Position numbers and translations under genes: made by a program. The notes below the pieces were generated by a model. The model saw nothing but the letters and a program-made list of their open reading frames with translations, was not told where the DNA came from and did not search any database. DNA of 17,300 bases. Origin: an uncultured Eubacteriales bacterium (lineage in GTDB: Bacteria; Bacillota; Clostridia; Lachnospirales; CAG-274). Shown piece by piece: positions 8,079 through 15,814 of this stretch. The stretch is from NCBI GenBank assembly GCA_905201505.1, contig CAJKOJ010000041.1, forward strand, positions 1-17,300, read 5' to 3'. Each line of letters opens with the position of its first letter. Within the stretch, counting starts at the first letter, position 1.

Positions 8079-11000
8079 TTATATTTCTATATATTTGTCA
8101 AGGAGCACAACACCCTTTTTTAATGTAATCCTATTTTCTACAAAGATGCCCAATTTATAGCGTCCTTTTTTAAGATTATCCCTTTTAATACAACATTTAA
8201 AACCTGATAAGTTAAGACTTCCTTTACTTCCGAAAGCAGCTGAAACATCAACACGAAGCATTGTGCTTGTCGAATAAATAGTACCCTTACCATATTCATC
8301 AATAAGGACAACACTTTTTTTGTTAAGGTTATTAAAAGGCATAGCTGCAATAAACGCCCATCCTGTTATTTCAATTGTACTGCTTTCTGCCACATTATCT
8401 GCATATCCCTTAACTCTTTCATTTACAAGCGGCATAATATCAATGTTTTCAGCAGTTTTTACAGCTATATTTTTGTAATTATCGTAGTCTACCTGAAAAT
8501 CTATTCTGTCAGGTGCAAAGTTTATATTATAAAACGGATCTTTTCCATTTAATTCAGGATGCTTACTGCAAAGCATTTTATATTCATTATTAAGTCTTTC
8601 CCTTTTTTCTCCACTTAAATCATATCCTCTGCTTAATGACTCATAATGATACAACACAGCGTCATTTCTGACTACATTATAATATCCCTTTTCATATAGC
8701 TTAAAGCATAAATCTATATCATTATATGAAACAGTTAAATCCTCATCAAAACCGCCAACTTCATTAAACTTATTACGACTTATACATAAGCAGGCAGCCG
8801 TAACAGCAATATAGTTATATTCCAGCTTATTTCTGCAGAAATAATGCGGCACACTGTCATCCATTCGTGAAAGTGCATGACAAGGTCCTGCAAGGGGCAG
8901 ATTTATTACACCACAGTGCTGTATTAATGTACCCCCCGGATACAAAAGTTTAGCACCTACCGCACCTACATAGTTAAGTGCAGCATGACCTGCCATACGT
9001 CTGAGCCAGTCAGGTTCAACAACTTCTGTATCATCATTTAAAAACAGCAAATACTCCCCTTTAGCCATTTCTGCACCCTTGTTGCACATTTTTGAGAAGT
9101 TAAATTTCATTTTCTCATAATAATATACTACATTGTTTTCAGCACACATACTTTCGTACTTTGCTTTATTTTCAGTATTACTTCCATTATCTACAACTAT
9201 AATTTCATAATTATTATATTCGGTCTTTTCTTTTATACTTTTTATACATCTTTTAAGCACATCGCAATTATCTTTAGACGGTATAATTATACTCACCATT
9301 CCATTATCTGCAATGTCATATATTACTCTGTATTGTCTTACATCAGGCACATAAATTATATCGCCTTTTAGTCCCCTTCTCTCAAGAGTTTCTCTTTTTA
9401 GTTTCAGCATTGCCTCCATTACATAAGGCTTACTGCTAAGGTCACTTGATGTAGATTCAGGTCTTTGTCTCCAATAATAAAGAACCTTTGGAATATGACC
9501 TATGCGATTAGTCTTTTCAACAAATCTCATAGTAAAATCATAGTCCTGAGATCCCTCAAACCCAACTCTTAAACCACCTATTTCATTTACAATACTTCTT
9601 CTGTACACAGATAAATGGCTTGTGTACATATGACTCATAAATGTATCAGGAGACCAGTCAGGCTTAAAATGAGGAAAATGACGTTTTTTGCTGTCTTCTG
9701 TAAGCTTATCCTCATCACTGTATATAAAATCAAGACTTTTGTCCTTATTTAAAAGTTTTGTTATTTCAAATACAGCATTAGGTGCAACCACATCATCGCA
9801 GTCTGTAAAGGCAATATATTTACCTTTAGCTGCTTCAATGCCTGTATTTGTACTTCTTGAAATATGCCCGTTTTCTTCTCTGTATATGACAGTAATTTTA
9901 GGATTTGTTTCATATTCGGCAAGCGTTTTAGGCACACTTTCCCAAGTTGACTTATCATCAACCAATATAAGTTCAAAATTATCGTAAGTCTGATTTAATA
10001 TAGAATCTATACATTCTCTCAGCTGATAATCAAGCACATTATAAACAGGTACTACAAATGAAATCAGAGGCTTATAGGAAAGTTCCTCTGTTTTCATAAT
10101 ATCTTTATCACTTTTTTCTACAAAATACTCATAGGGTGTTTTTTCATTTTTCCTTTTAAATTTGTTTTTTATCAAATATGCCGTAGTTGCAGGTCCATAT
10201 TGATTAATGTATCCTGAAACCCTCTTAAAAATATTCGGTCTTTTTTCAGTTGTCATTACTGCCTTATTGTTCTTCATTTTCACACCTGTTTTTTCTTCCA
10301 CATATTTTTTAACTTTGTGGTCAATATCTTTTCTTGCATATATTCCCTGAGGCCAGTACAACTCATTAGGATTGTTTTTAATATCCTCAAGTGTAAGTTT
10401 TGCAATATATTTTTTCTCATTTTTTTTAGACACAAAACCATCAACATTTTCAAGATTGCCTATTTTAACAGCTTCTTCCTCAGTAGGAAACTCAATTAAT
10501 TTAAGTACGCCAAAAAGACAGTCCTCTGCACTTCCTGTAATATTAAGCTTGTTTAAAAGAGGATAAGCAATTTTCACAAAATCTGTTATACCTCTTAAAA
10601 TTTCATTTTTATATTCAAATTCTGCTTCAATACTCTCTTCTATAAATCCATGCTCATTATCTGCATATTTCCATACAGACCCGTGAGGTGCACCAAAGAA
10701 AAGCTCAAGCAGCACAATACTTCTTTCAACTCTTTTATAAAGTTCCCTGTTTTTATTTTGGTCAAATACTATTGCGTCATATTTTTTACCCGCAAGTTGT
10801 TTTCTGCACTTTTCGCTGTTCATCAATCCCACATATATAAAGGAATTTTCACCATTGTAATTCATAAGATTTAAAGCTCGGTCAAGTAAGTATTGACTGC
10901 TTCCATTCCAGCCACAGTCAAATACAAGAGCCTTACAATTCATAAAATCACATTTATTGAGATATTTTTTAAAACTTTTTCTCTCTTCTTCTGCCTTTTT

Positions 11001-12152
11001 TATAAACAGCTTATCTTCATTTTCAATTATTTTTTTAAACTTTTTAAAATCTGCAGTATTTTTTATTATATCGCTATATCCTGAAAATCCACATTTTCTA
11101 ATGCTATTCTCACTTATCTCCCCTAAATCAAGATAATCTAATATGTCCTTTACACTCTGCCCGAATGTATATGGAGGAAGCAAATTTTTTGCAGTATCAT
11201 CAAGCTTATCTATTCCGCATAAAAGCATAGCACGTCTTGAGGCATACAAATATTCTGTTTTACCCTCAATAATTCCTGTATTTTTTATTACATTATAAAG
11301 ATTATATCCATCCCTTGAAAGAAAATAAGTCTTATCAGGTTTAATCTCATTTATTTTTTCACTTATTTTATCAATAAAGCCACAGTATAACGGACCTCCT
11401 GCTTTTGCACCGATATTATACCAGAAGCTGTCATCGCAATTATTTAAATAACAGAAAACGCCTGTACACACAGACTGATACAAGTCCATATCAGCTTTTA
11501 CCCTTGTACTCTTATACAATTCAGATTTAAATCCGCACTTTTCAGCATTTATCACGTCATCTTGATAGTTATCCCCAATGTGTATAATTTTTCCGGGATT
11601 AACACTTTCCATTTCAGCTACATATTTAAACAAATCAAGTCTGTACTTTGTTTTCTTGCAGTCTGATGAAACATATAGCCTGTCATAGTCTGTATAGCCG
11701 CAGTTATTAAGTATAGGTGCAATTTCTTTTGCACTAAGATACATATCGCTTGTAAGCACAACCATTTTGCCAATTTCCTTTGCATACTTATATGCTTCAT
11801 ACATAGGGATATTTCTGACTAAAATTTCACATTCTGTATCAAGCTCCAGCTTTTTAAGCTGCTGCCAGCTATATCCCCGAAGCTCCAGTGAACAATTTTT
11901 TTCCATATATTCATAAATATCATCAAATGTAGCATGAGGCTCCATTTTAGTCTGTTCAATCATAATACTGCACTTTGTCTGAAGCTCTTCTCTGGCTTTT
12001 GCAAATCCCTTTATGCCCGTTTTATGCTCCATAATTTTAAAGACATCCTCAGCCTTTGCCGTCAGTCTTACTATAAGAGTGTCAAAAATATCAAAAGAAA
12101 CTACATCAGCTGATGCTATACTTTCTTTGATTTTTCTTATATTATCATTCAT
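8079..12152 (-). CDS. HAD-like domain fused to tandem GT2 glycosyltransferases and a C-terminal module (1357 aa)
   Basis: Large multidomain glycan-assembly protein. Positions are approximate, from the ATG at 12152. Residues 15-215 are HAD-like: FDIFDTLIVR (about 20-29), LTSDMYL, and HIGDNYQDD (about 191-199). The second Asp of the usual DxD is Phe, as in haloacid-dehalogenase-like members. Residues 215-640 continue in the style of the COG5610 predicted-hydrolase family, with FLSRDGYN and FDCGWNGSS. Residues 697-905 are a GT2 domain with intact FTDCDD, YSDEDK and GSQDYDF. Residues 950-1195 are a second GT2 domain with LFLNDDTEV and YNDIDL. Residues 1255-1357 form the module shared with the protein at 3059-4921. 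A GTG at 12161 would add three residues, but it lies inside the AGGTGA ribosome binding site (12158-12163). The TAA stop overlaps an ATG of the next gene. Activities and linkages are inferred; the HAD part may have no hydrolase role. Confidence 0.9.
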   Translation of the reverse strand: MNDNIRKIKESIASADVVSFDIFDTLIVRLTAKAEDVFKIMEHKTGIKGFAKAREELQTKCSIMIEQTKMEPHATFDDIYEYMEKNCSLELRGYSWQQLKKLELDTECEILVRNIPMYEAYKYAKEIGKMVVLTSDMYLSAKEIAPILNNCGYTDYDRLYVSSDCKKTKYRLDLFKYVAEMESVNPGKIIHIGDNYQDDVINAEKCGFKSELYKSTRVKADMDLYQSVCTGVFCYLNNCDDSFWYNIGAKAGGPLYCGFIDKISEKINEIKPDKTYFLSRDGYNLYNVIKNTGIIEGKTEYLYASRRAMLLCGIDKLDDTAKNLLPPYTFGQSVKDILDYLDLGEISENSIRKCGFSGYSDIIKNTADFKKFKKIIENEDKLFIKKAEEERKSFKKYLNKCDFMNCKALVFDCGWNGSSQYLLDRALNLMNYNGENSFIYVGLMNSEKCRKQLAGKKYDAIVFDQNKNRELYKRVERSIVLLELFFGAPHGSVWKYADNEHGFIEESIEAEFEYKNEILRGITDFVKIAYPLLNKLNITGSAEDCLFGVLKLIEFPTEEEAVKIGNLENVDGFVSKKNEKKYIAKLTLEDIKNNPNELYWPQGIYARKDIDHKVKKYVEEKTGVKMKNNKAVMTTEKRPNIFKRVSGYINQYGPATTAYLIKNKFKRKNEKTPYEYFVEKSDKDIMKTEELSYKPLISFVVPVYNVLDYQLRECIDSILNQTYDNFELILVDDKSTWESVPKTLAEYETNPKITVIYREENGHISRSTNTGIEAAKGKYIAFTDCDDVVAPNAVFEITKLLNKDKSLDFIYSDEDKLTEDSKKRHFPHFKPDWSPDTFMSHMYTSHLSVYRRSIVNEIGGLRVGFEGSQDYDFTMRFVEKTNRIGHIPKVLYYWRQRPESTSSDLSSKPYVMEAMLKLKRETLERRGLKGDIIYVPDVRQYRVIYDIADNGMVSIIIPSKDNCDVLKRCIKSIKEKTEYNNYEIIVVDNGSNTENKAKYESMCAENNVVYYYEKMKFNFSKMCNKGAEMAKGEYLLFLNDDTEVVEPDWLRRMAGHAALNYVGAVGAKLLYPGGTLIQHCGVINLPLAGPCHALSRMDDSVPHYFCRNKLEYNYIAVTAACLCISRNKFNEVGGFDEDLTVSYNDIDLCFKLYEKGYYNVVRNDAVLYHYESLSRGYDLSGEKRERLNNEYKMLCSKHPELNGKDPFYNINFAPDRIDFQVDYDNYKNIAVKTAENIDIMPLVNERVKGYADNVAESSTIEITGWAFIAAMPFNNLNKKSVVLIDEYGKGTIYSTSTMLRVDVSAAFGSKGSLNLSGFKCCIKRDNLKKGRYKLGIFVENRITLKKGVVLLDKYIEI

Positions 12153-12157
12153 AGACT

Positions 12158-12163
12158 TCACCT
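12158..12163 (-). promoter_or_regulatory. Ribosome binding site deciding the start of the 1357-aa protein
   Basis: AGGTGA on the minus strand matches the 3' part of the anti-Shine-Dalgarno complement, 5 nt before the ATG at 12152. It overlaps the TAG stop of the preceding gene (12162-12164) and contains the alternative GTG start, which makes that start unlikely. Confidence 0.55.
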
Positions 12164-13586
12164 ATTTTCCCAACATCTTTCTTATCCTGCATACAAGTCT
12201 CCAAGCTTTGCTGTTTTCTATATTTGATATATACTGCTTTTGATGTTCAACAACGCTTTCAAGGCTTTTTATGCTTTCAGACATATTGCTTCTGCACTGT
12301 TCAAGTTCATTATTTAAGTTATATTCAACGACTTTAATACTCTCTTCTTTAGCTTTAATTTCTTTTTCAAGTTCATCTATTTCTTTTTCAAGCTCATCTA
12401 TAACTCTTAAATTTTTACTGTTATCAAATATTGCCTTTGCAATTCCATCGATATGACTTTTATCCATTTTCATAACTTTAAAGCTTATCTGTACAGATTC
12501 CGTACCCTGCTCAATATTTTCAAAAATAATCTGAGGGTCATCCATAGCAAAATATATAACGCCGTGACTTTCACATCCGTTTGTATGATATTCAGGCTCA
12601 AATATTCCGTTTTTATTGCATGCAGCAATACGCTCTATAATCATAATACAGCTGTTATCCTCAGGGTCAAATCTGCAGCTTTTAACTTTATTTGTAAAAG
12701 CAATATTCATTTCAACCCTTTCATTTGTTCTGTACATTCTTCTGTAGCTGTTACTCTCGCTGTATCCGTCACCATAATCCATATAAACCTGTGCAAAACA
12801 TTCTTCAGGCTCAATTGCAGCCTTTTCCATTATGTCAGTTAAATTATAGTTCTTATACCCAAATTTTTCATATAAATCTCTTGTACTAAAAGCAGAGTTT
12901 CTTACATATTTCTGGAAATTTGCTTCCATCGCACCATAAGAAGCCCTGCTTTGCTTATCAAACCCCAAATATCCATATATGTCATTTTCAATAAGCCTAA
13001 TTTTGCCGTTAATCTTTACGTACAAATCAACAGCTCTGTATACAATATACTCAATAGGCACAGGGAAATCAAAGCACCATTCATAATCAATTACATTAAT
13101 TCCATCATCATTTATAATAAGGTTACTGAAAGCCAAATCCATACAAGTAAAATCCATTGCATTAAGTTCATCAGGAAAGGCTTCATTTCCAAATACACTT
13201 ATGAACTCTTCTGTAGGCACAAAGGGCTTCACATTATCATTTTTCATTAGCATATTCCTGAATTTTTCTATTAGCTCCAGTACCTTTTCAGGCTTATTAT
13301 CCTTATCAGCCTCTTCAAGCATTTCTTCAAAAGTTTTTCCCGCAATGTAATCAAAAGCAGTGCCTCCATTTACAGCATAGGCTTTTGCTGCTTTAAAGCC
13401 GGAACTTGCGTAATACTTGTTTATTTTTTCGCAGCTTTCAAGCATCTTTTCAATATGCCCTTTTGCTTCAGGACTTTGAGGATATTTTCTCACCTGCATA
13501 TTGCCTTTATCATCTTTAACAATAATAGTTTTTATTGCAAAACGAGGAGCTCTCTCATTTGAATATTTAGAAAAAATTGTTTTCAT
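12162..13586 (-). CDS. Kinase-fold protein with C-terminal coiled coil (WbdD kinase/ruler-like)
   Basis: Protein of 474 aa. Residues about 15-230 look like an aminoglycoside-phosphotransferase/choline-kinase type fold: a possible ATP-binding lysine at QVRKYP (about 34), a hinge-like DYIAGKTFEEML (79-90), a catalytic-loop CMDLAFSN (Asp150, Asn155; Cys-Met in place of the usual His-Gly) and a metal-binding IDYEW (Asp167). Residues 230-380 are unassigned. Residues about 392-460 form a heptad-rich coiled coil, and the end SKAWRLVCRIRKMLGK is basic/amphipathic and could touch the membrane. The ATG overlaps the methyltransferase stop (TAATG) and has GGGAGGAG upstream, so the two are translationally coupled. 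In WbdD of E. coli O9a a methyltransferase, kinase and coiled coil occur in one protein that caps the O-polysaccharide and sets its length. I infer an equivalent split in two here. A catalytically inactive pseudokinase is possible. Confidence 0.75.
   Translation of the reverse strand: MKTIFSKYSNERAPRFAIKTIIVKDDKGNMQVRKYPQSPEAKGHIEKMLESCEKINKYYASSGFKAAKAYAVNGGTAFDYIAGKTFEEMLEEADKDNKPEKVLELIEKFRNMLMKNDNVKPFVPTEEFISVFGNEAFPDELNAMDFTCMDLAFSNLIINDDGINVIDYEWCFDFPVPIEYIVYRAVDLYVKINGKIRLIENDIYGYLGFDKQSRASYGAMEANFQKYVRNSAFSTRDLYEKFGYKNYNLTDIMEKAAIEPEECFAQVYMDYGDGYSESNSYRRMYRTNERVEMNIAFTNKVKSCRFDPEDNSCIMIIERIAACNKNGIFEPEYHTNGCESHGVIYFAMDDPQIIFENIEQGTESVQISFKVMKMDKSHIDGIAKAIFDNSKNLRVIDELEKEIDELEKEIKAKEESIKVVEYNLNNELEQCRSNMSESIKSLESVVEHQKQYISNIENSKAWRLVCRIRKMLGK
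12358..12399 (-). repeat. Two tandem 21-bp units encoding identical heptads in the coiled coil
   Basis: 12358-12378 and 12379-12399 are direct repeats with one mismatch. The unit is exactly seven codons, and the protein reads IDELEKEIDELEKEI here. It lies within the coiled coil of the kinase-like protein. Such a unit could be gained or lost in frame by slippage, changing coiled-coil length by one heptad. Confidence 0.85.
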
Positions 13587-14515
13587 TACAAATCTCCTCC
13601 CGCTATTACAATATAAGAATTGCTAAATTCGGAAAACATACCATTTTCAATAACATTGTCAAAAGCTCTTTTTTCATCAAAAGCGATAATTCGCTCACCG
13701 TCAAAATTTCTCAAGTTATTGTTAAGCTCTCCTACTTTCGGCAAAAATTCATCACTATATATGGTTGTTGCAAATTTATAATCAGGGTATGGATAATAAA
13801 ACTCAGTATTGCTGTAACCGGCAGACTTAAAAAGCCCTTTAAGTTCATTTTTTGTAAATGTTCTTATACCTGAATTACTCGGATAGTTTTCAATTGACTC
13901 ATAATATCTTCCGATATGGTCCTCTTTACAACCAGCCCAGTATTTCATACCAAGCTTATTTTCAATTGCAGTTATTACTTTACCCTCAGGCTTCAGCAAA
14001 CCTTTTATAAGCTTTAAAAACTCTGTATACGGATATTTTGAGTTAATATAAAGCTGTCCGTATTCCAATACACCAATAAGAGTAATAACATCAAATTTCT
14101 GTTGAAACTTACAAGCTATATCCTGAAAGTTCCCTACATATATTTCAATATTATCCTTGTCCTTATTTCTTTCGGCATTTATTGTACTTCTCTGCTTAGA
14201 AAGTTCCACACAAGTCACCTTTTTGCACTTATCGGCAAGGCAGCCTGTTATTGCTCCGCATCCCGCACCAATTTCAAGTACATCAGCGTCCTTATCAATA
14301 TCTATCCATTCTATACAGTTACATCTTAACTCAGACAAATGATAAAATAGCGGCCACTTTGCTTTCTCAGCAATTACAGTGTTGTAATCTTCTTTTTTGA
14401 ATTCTCTTACAATTTGTAAAAGTTCCTTTTCCACATCACCGTCACAATATAAGTCCTCACCCTTATAATAGTCAAGATTTAAAATAACATTTCCGATTTT
14501 CTCAATTAAAGCCAT
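13586..14515 (-). CDS. Class I SAM-dependent methyltransferase, probable glycan chain-end modifier
   Basis: Cytosolic methyltransferase of 309 aa. Motif I is clear at about residues 78-90 (DVLEIGAGCGAIT, SAM-binding glycine loop), followed by CVEL with an acidic residue near 104 for the ribose hydroxyls. A post-motif region has LIGVLEYG (146-153) and then AIENKLGMKYWAG. The ATG at 14515 directly follows the ATPase stop, and its GGAGG is formed by the last ATPase codons, 7 nt upstream. Its own stop overlaps the start of the kinase-like gene. Placement between an O-antigen-type exporter ATPase and a kinase/coiled-coil protein suggests methylation of the growing polysaccharide's end, as in the methyltransferase half of WbdD. 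The substrate is inferred; methylation of an internal sugar or a precursor is also possible. Confidence 0.85.
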   Translation of the reverse strand: MALIEKIGNVILNLDYYKGEDLYCDGDVEKELLQIVREFKKEDYNTVIAEKAKWPLFYHLSELRCNCIEWIDIDKDADVLEIGAGCGAITGCLADKCKKVTCVELSKQRSTINAERNKDKDNIEIYVGNFQDIACKFQQKFDVITLIGVLEYGQLYINSKYPYTEFLKLIKGLLKPEGKVITAIENKLGMKYWAGCKEDHIGRYYESIENYPSNSGIRTFTKNELKGLFKSAGYSNTEFYYPYPDYKFATTIYSDEFLPKVGELNNNLRNFDGERIIAFDEKRAFDNVIENGMFSEFSNSYIVIAGGDL

Positions 14516-15802
14516 TTATATGCCTCCGTATTCAACCTCAACATCTGAATTCATATCATAAAATCCCACAGTATTTTTATCAGATATAACTGTTATGTTA
14601 CATATTTCATACAACCTGTGGAAAACAGTAAATTCACTGCCAACATAGCCTGTACACCCAAGACTAAGCAGGTAATCACCGCCCTGAACATCCATTTTCT
14701 GAGTAAATGTCACAGTTATTTCCTCGCCTTTTTTCATTGGTCTTGTATCAGCCTTTTCATACATAGTATTAGTTCCCGTAATATCAGTCCCCTGTAAATC
14801 CACAATTGTAAAAGCAAATATAGGATCCTCAACAGTTTCATTAAATTTTACTTTCATTTTTATTTTAAATAAGGAACCTTTTTCAATTTGTCCTGTAATT
14901 CTTCCTTTGTTGTCAAATATCCCAAAGTCAGTAATTACAGCCTCATTATTTCCATATGAATTTATTTCAGGATTAAGATTAAGCCTTTCTTTCCACACAA
15001 TTCCTCTATCTGGAGCCTCGTTATCTGGTATGGAAGCGGAATCTTCATCCATAATATCATCAGCATTTGCATTTACAAGAATTTTCTTGTACAAATCAAT
15101 CATTTCAGCAGGCTGTCCTTCAGCCTCCTTTTCTCCCTTATTTAAAAGTATAACCCTGTCGCAGTATTTTTTTACAGATCCCATACTATGTGTAACAAGC
15201 AAAATAGTCTTGCCCATTTTTTTAAATTCTTCAAACTTTTTATAGCACTTTGCCTGAAAAAAAACATCACCCACAGACAATGCCTCATCTACAATAAGTA
15301 TCTCAGGTTCAATATTAATTGCCACAGCAAAGGCAAGCCTTACAAACATACCGCTTGAATATGTTTTTACAGGCTGATGAACAAAGTCACCAATATCAGC
15401 AAATGATAGTATATCATCAAGTTTTTTATCAATTTCTTCTTTTGAAAATCCCATCATAGTACCGTTTAAATATATATTCTCTATACCTGTATACTCCATA
15501 TTAAAGCCCGCACCAAGCTCTAAAAGAGCCGATATTTTACCTTTAACATCAACAATACCGCTGCTAGGTGTTAGAACACCTGTTATTATTTTAAGCAGTG
15601 TAGATTTTCCTGCACCATTTACACCTATTATGCCTATAGTTTCGCCCTTTTTTATATCAAAACTAAGGTTTTTAAGAGCATAATACTCCTTATGGTAACT
15701 TTTGTGAAAAATATTAAGGCTTTCTTTTAATCTGTCAATAGGTTTATCATATAGCCTGTAAACCTTGCTCAGATTCTTTACACTAATTACACTATCTTCC
15801 AT
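14516..15802 (-). CDS. Polysaccharide ABC-exporter ATPase with Wzt-type C-terminal carbohydrate-binding domain
   Basis: Cytoplasmic ATPase of 428 aa that drives export of a lipid-linked polysaccharide (Wzt/TagH/RgpD family). The nucleotide-binding domain has Walker A GVNGAGKST (60-68), signature YSSGMFVRLAFA (148-159), Walker B ILIVDEA (168-174) and an H-loop VTHS (His about 205). After a linker, residues about 275-428 form a beta-rich domain like that of Wzt from E. coli O9a, which binds the modified non-reducing end of the polymer; TagH-type ATPases have different tails. I chose the ATG at 15802 because AAGGAG (15809-15814) lies 6 nt upstream; an ATG at 15829 would overlap the permease gene and has no site. 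It is 10 nt after the permease and adjacent to the methyltransferase. The C-terminal domain next to capping-type enzymes supports recognition of a capped chain. Confidence 0.92.
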   Translation of the reverse strand: MEDSVISVKNLSKVYRLYDKPIDRLKESLNIFHKSYHKEYYALKNLSFDIKKGETIGIIGVNGAGKSTLLKIITGVLTPSSGIVDVKGKISALLELGAGFNMEYTGIENIYLNGTMMGFSKEEIDKKLDDILSFADIGDFVHQPVKTYSSGMFVRLAFAVAINIEPEILIVDEALSVGDVFFQAKCYKKFEEFKKMGKTILLVTHSMGSVKKYCDRVILLNKGEKEAEGQPAEMIDLYKKILVNANADDIMDEDSASIPDNEAPDRGIVWKERLNLNPEINSYGNNEAVITDFGIFDNKGRITGQIEKGSLFKIKMKVKFNETVEDPIFAFTIVDLQGTDITGTNTMYEKADTRPMKKGEEITVTFTQKMDVQGGDYLLSLGCTGYVGSEFTVFHRLYEICNITVISDKNTVGFYDMNSDVEVEYGGI

Positions 15803-15808
15803 ACTGCA

Positions 15809-15814
15809 CTCCTT
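15809..15814 (-). promoter_or_regulatory. Ribosome binding site deciding the exporter-ATPase start
   Basis: AAGGAG on the minus strand, 6 nt before the ATG at 15802 and overlapping the stop codon of the permease gene (15813-15815). It rules out the longer frame beginning at 15829. Confidence 0.75.

Noticed and set aside
8050..8079. Start of the LtaS/GacH-like protein at 8079 (TAATG overlap)
   Set aside because: No Shine-Dalgarno sequence precedes it and the ATG at 8049 has one. It is not excluded, because translational coupling is possible.
5461..14342. Many 60-129 codon frames overlapping the polysaccharide genes on both strands
   Set aside because: Each overlaps a long gene with clear domains; their composition is what the AT-rich opposite or shifted frame would give.
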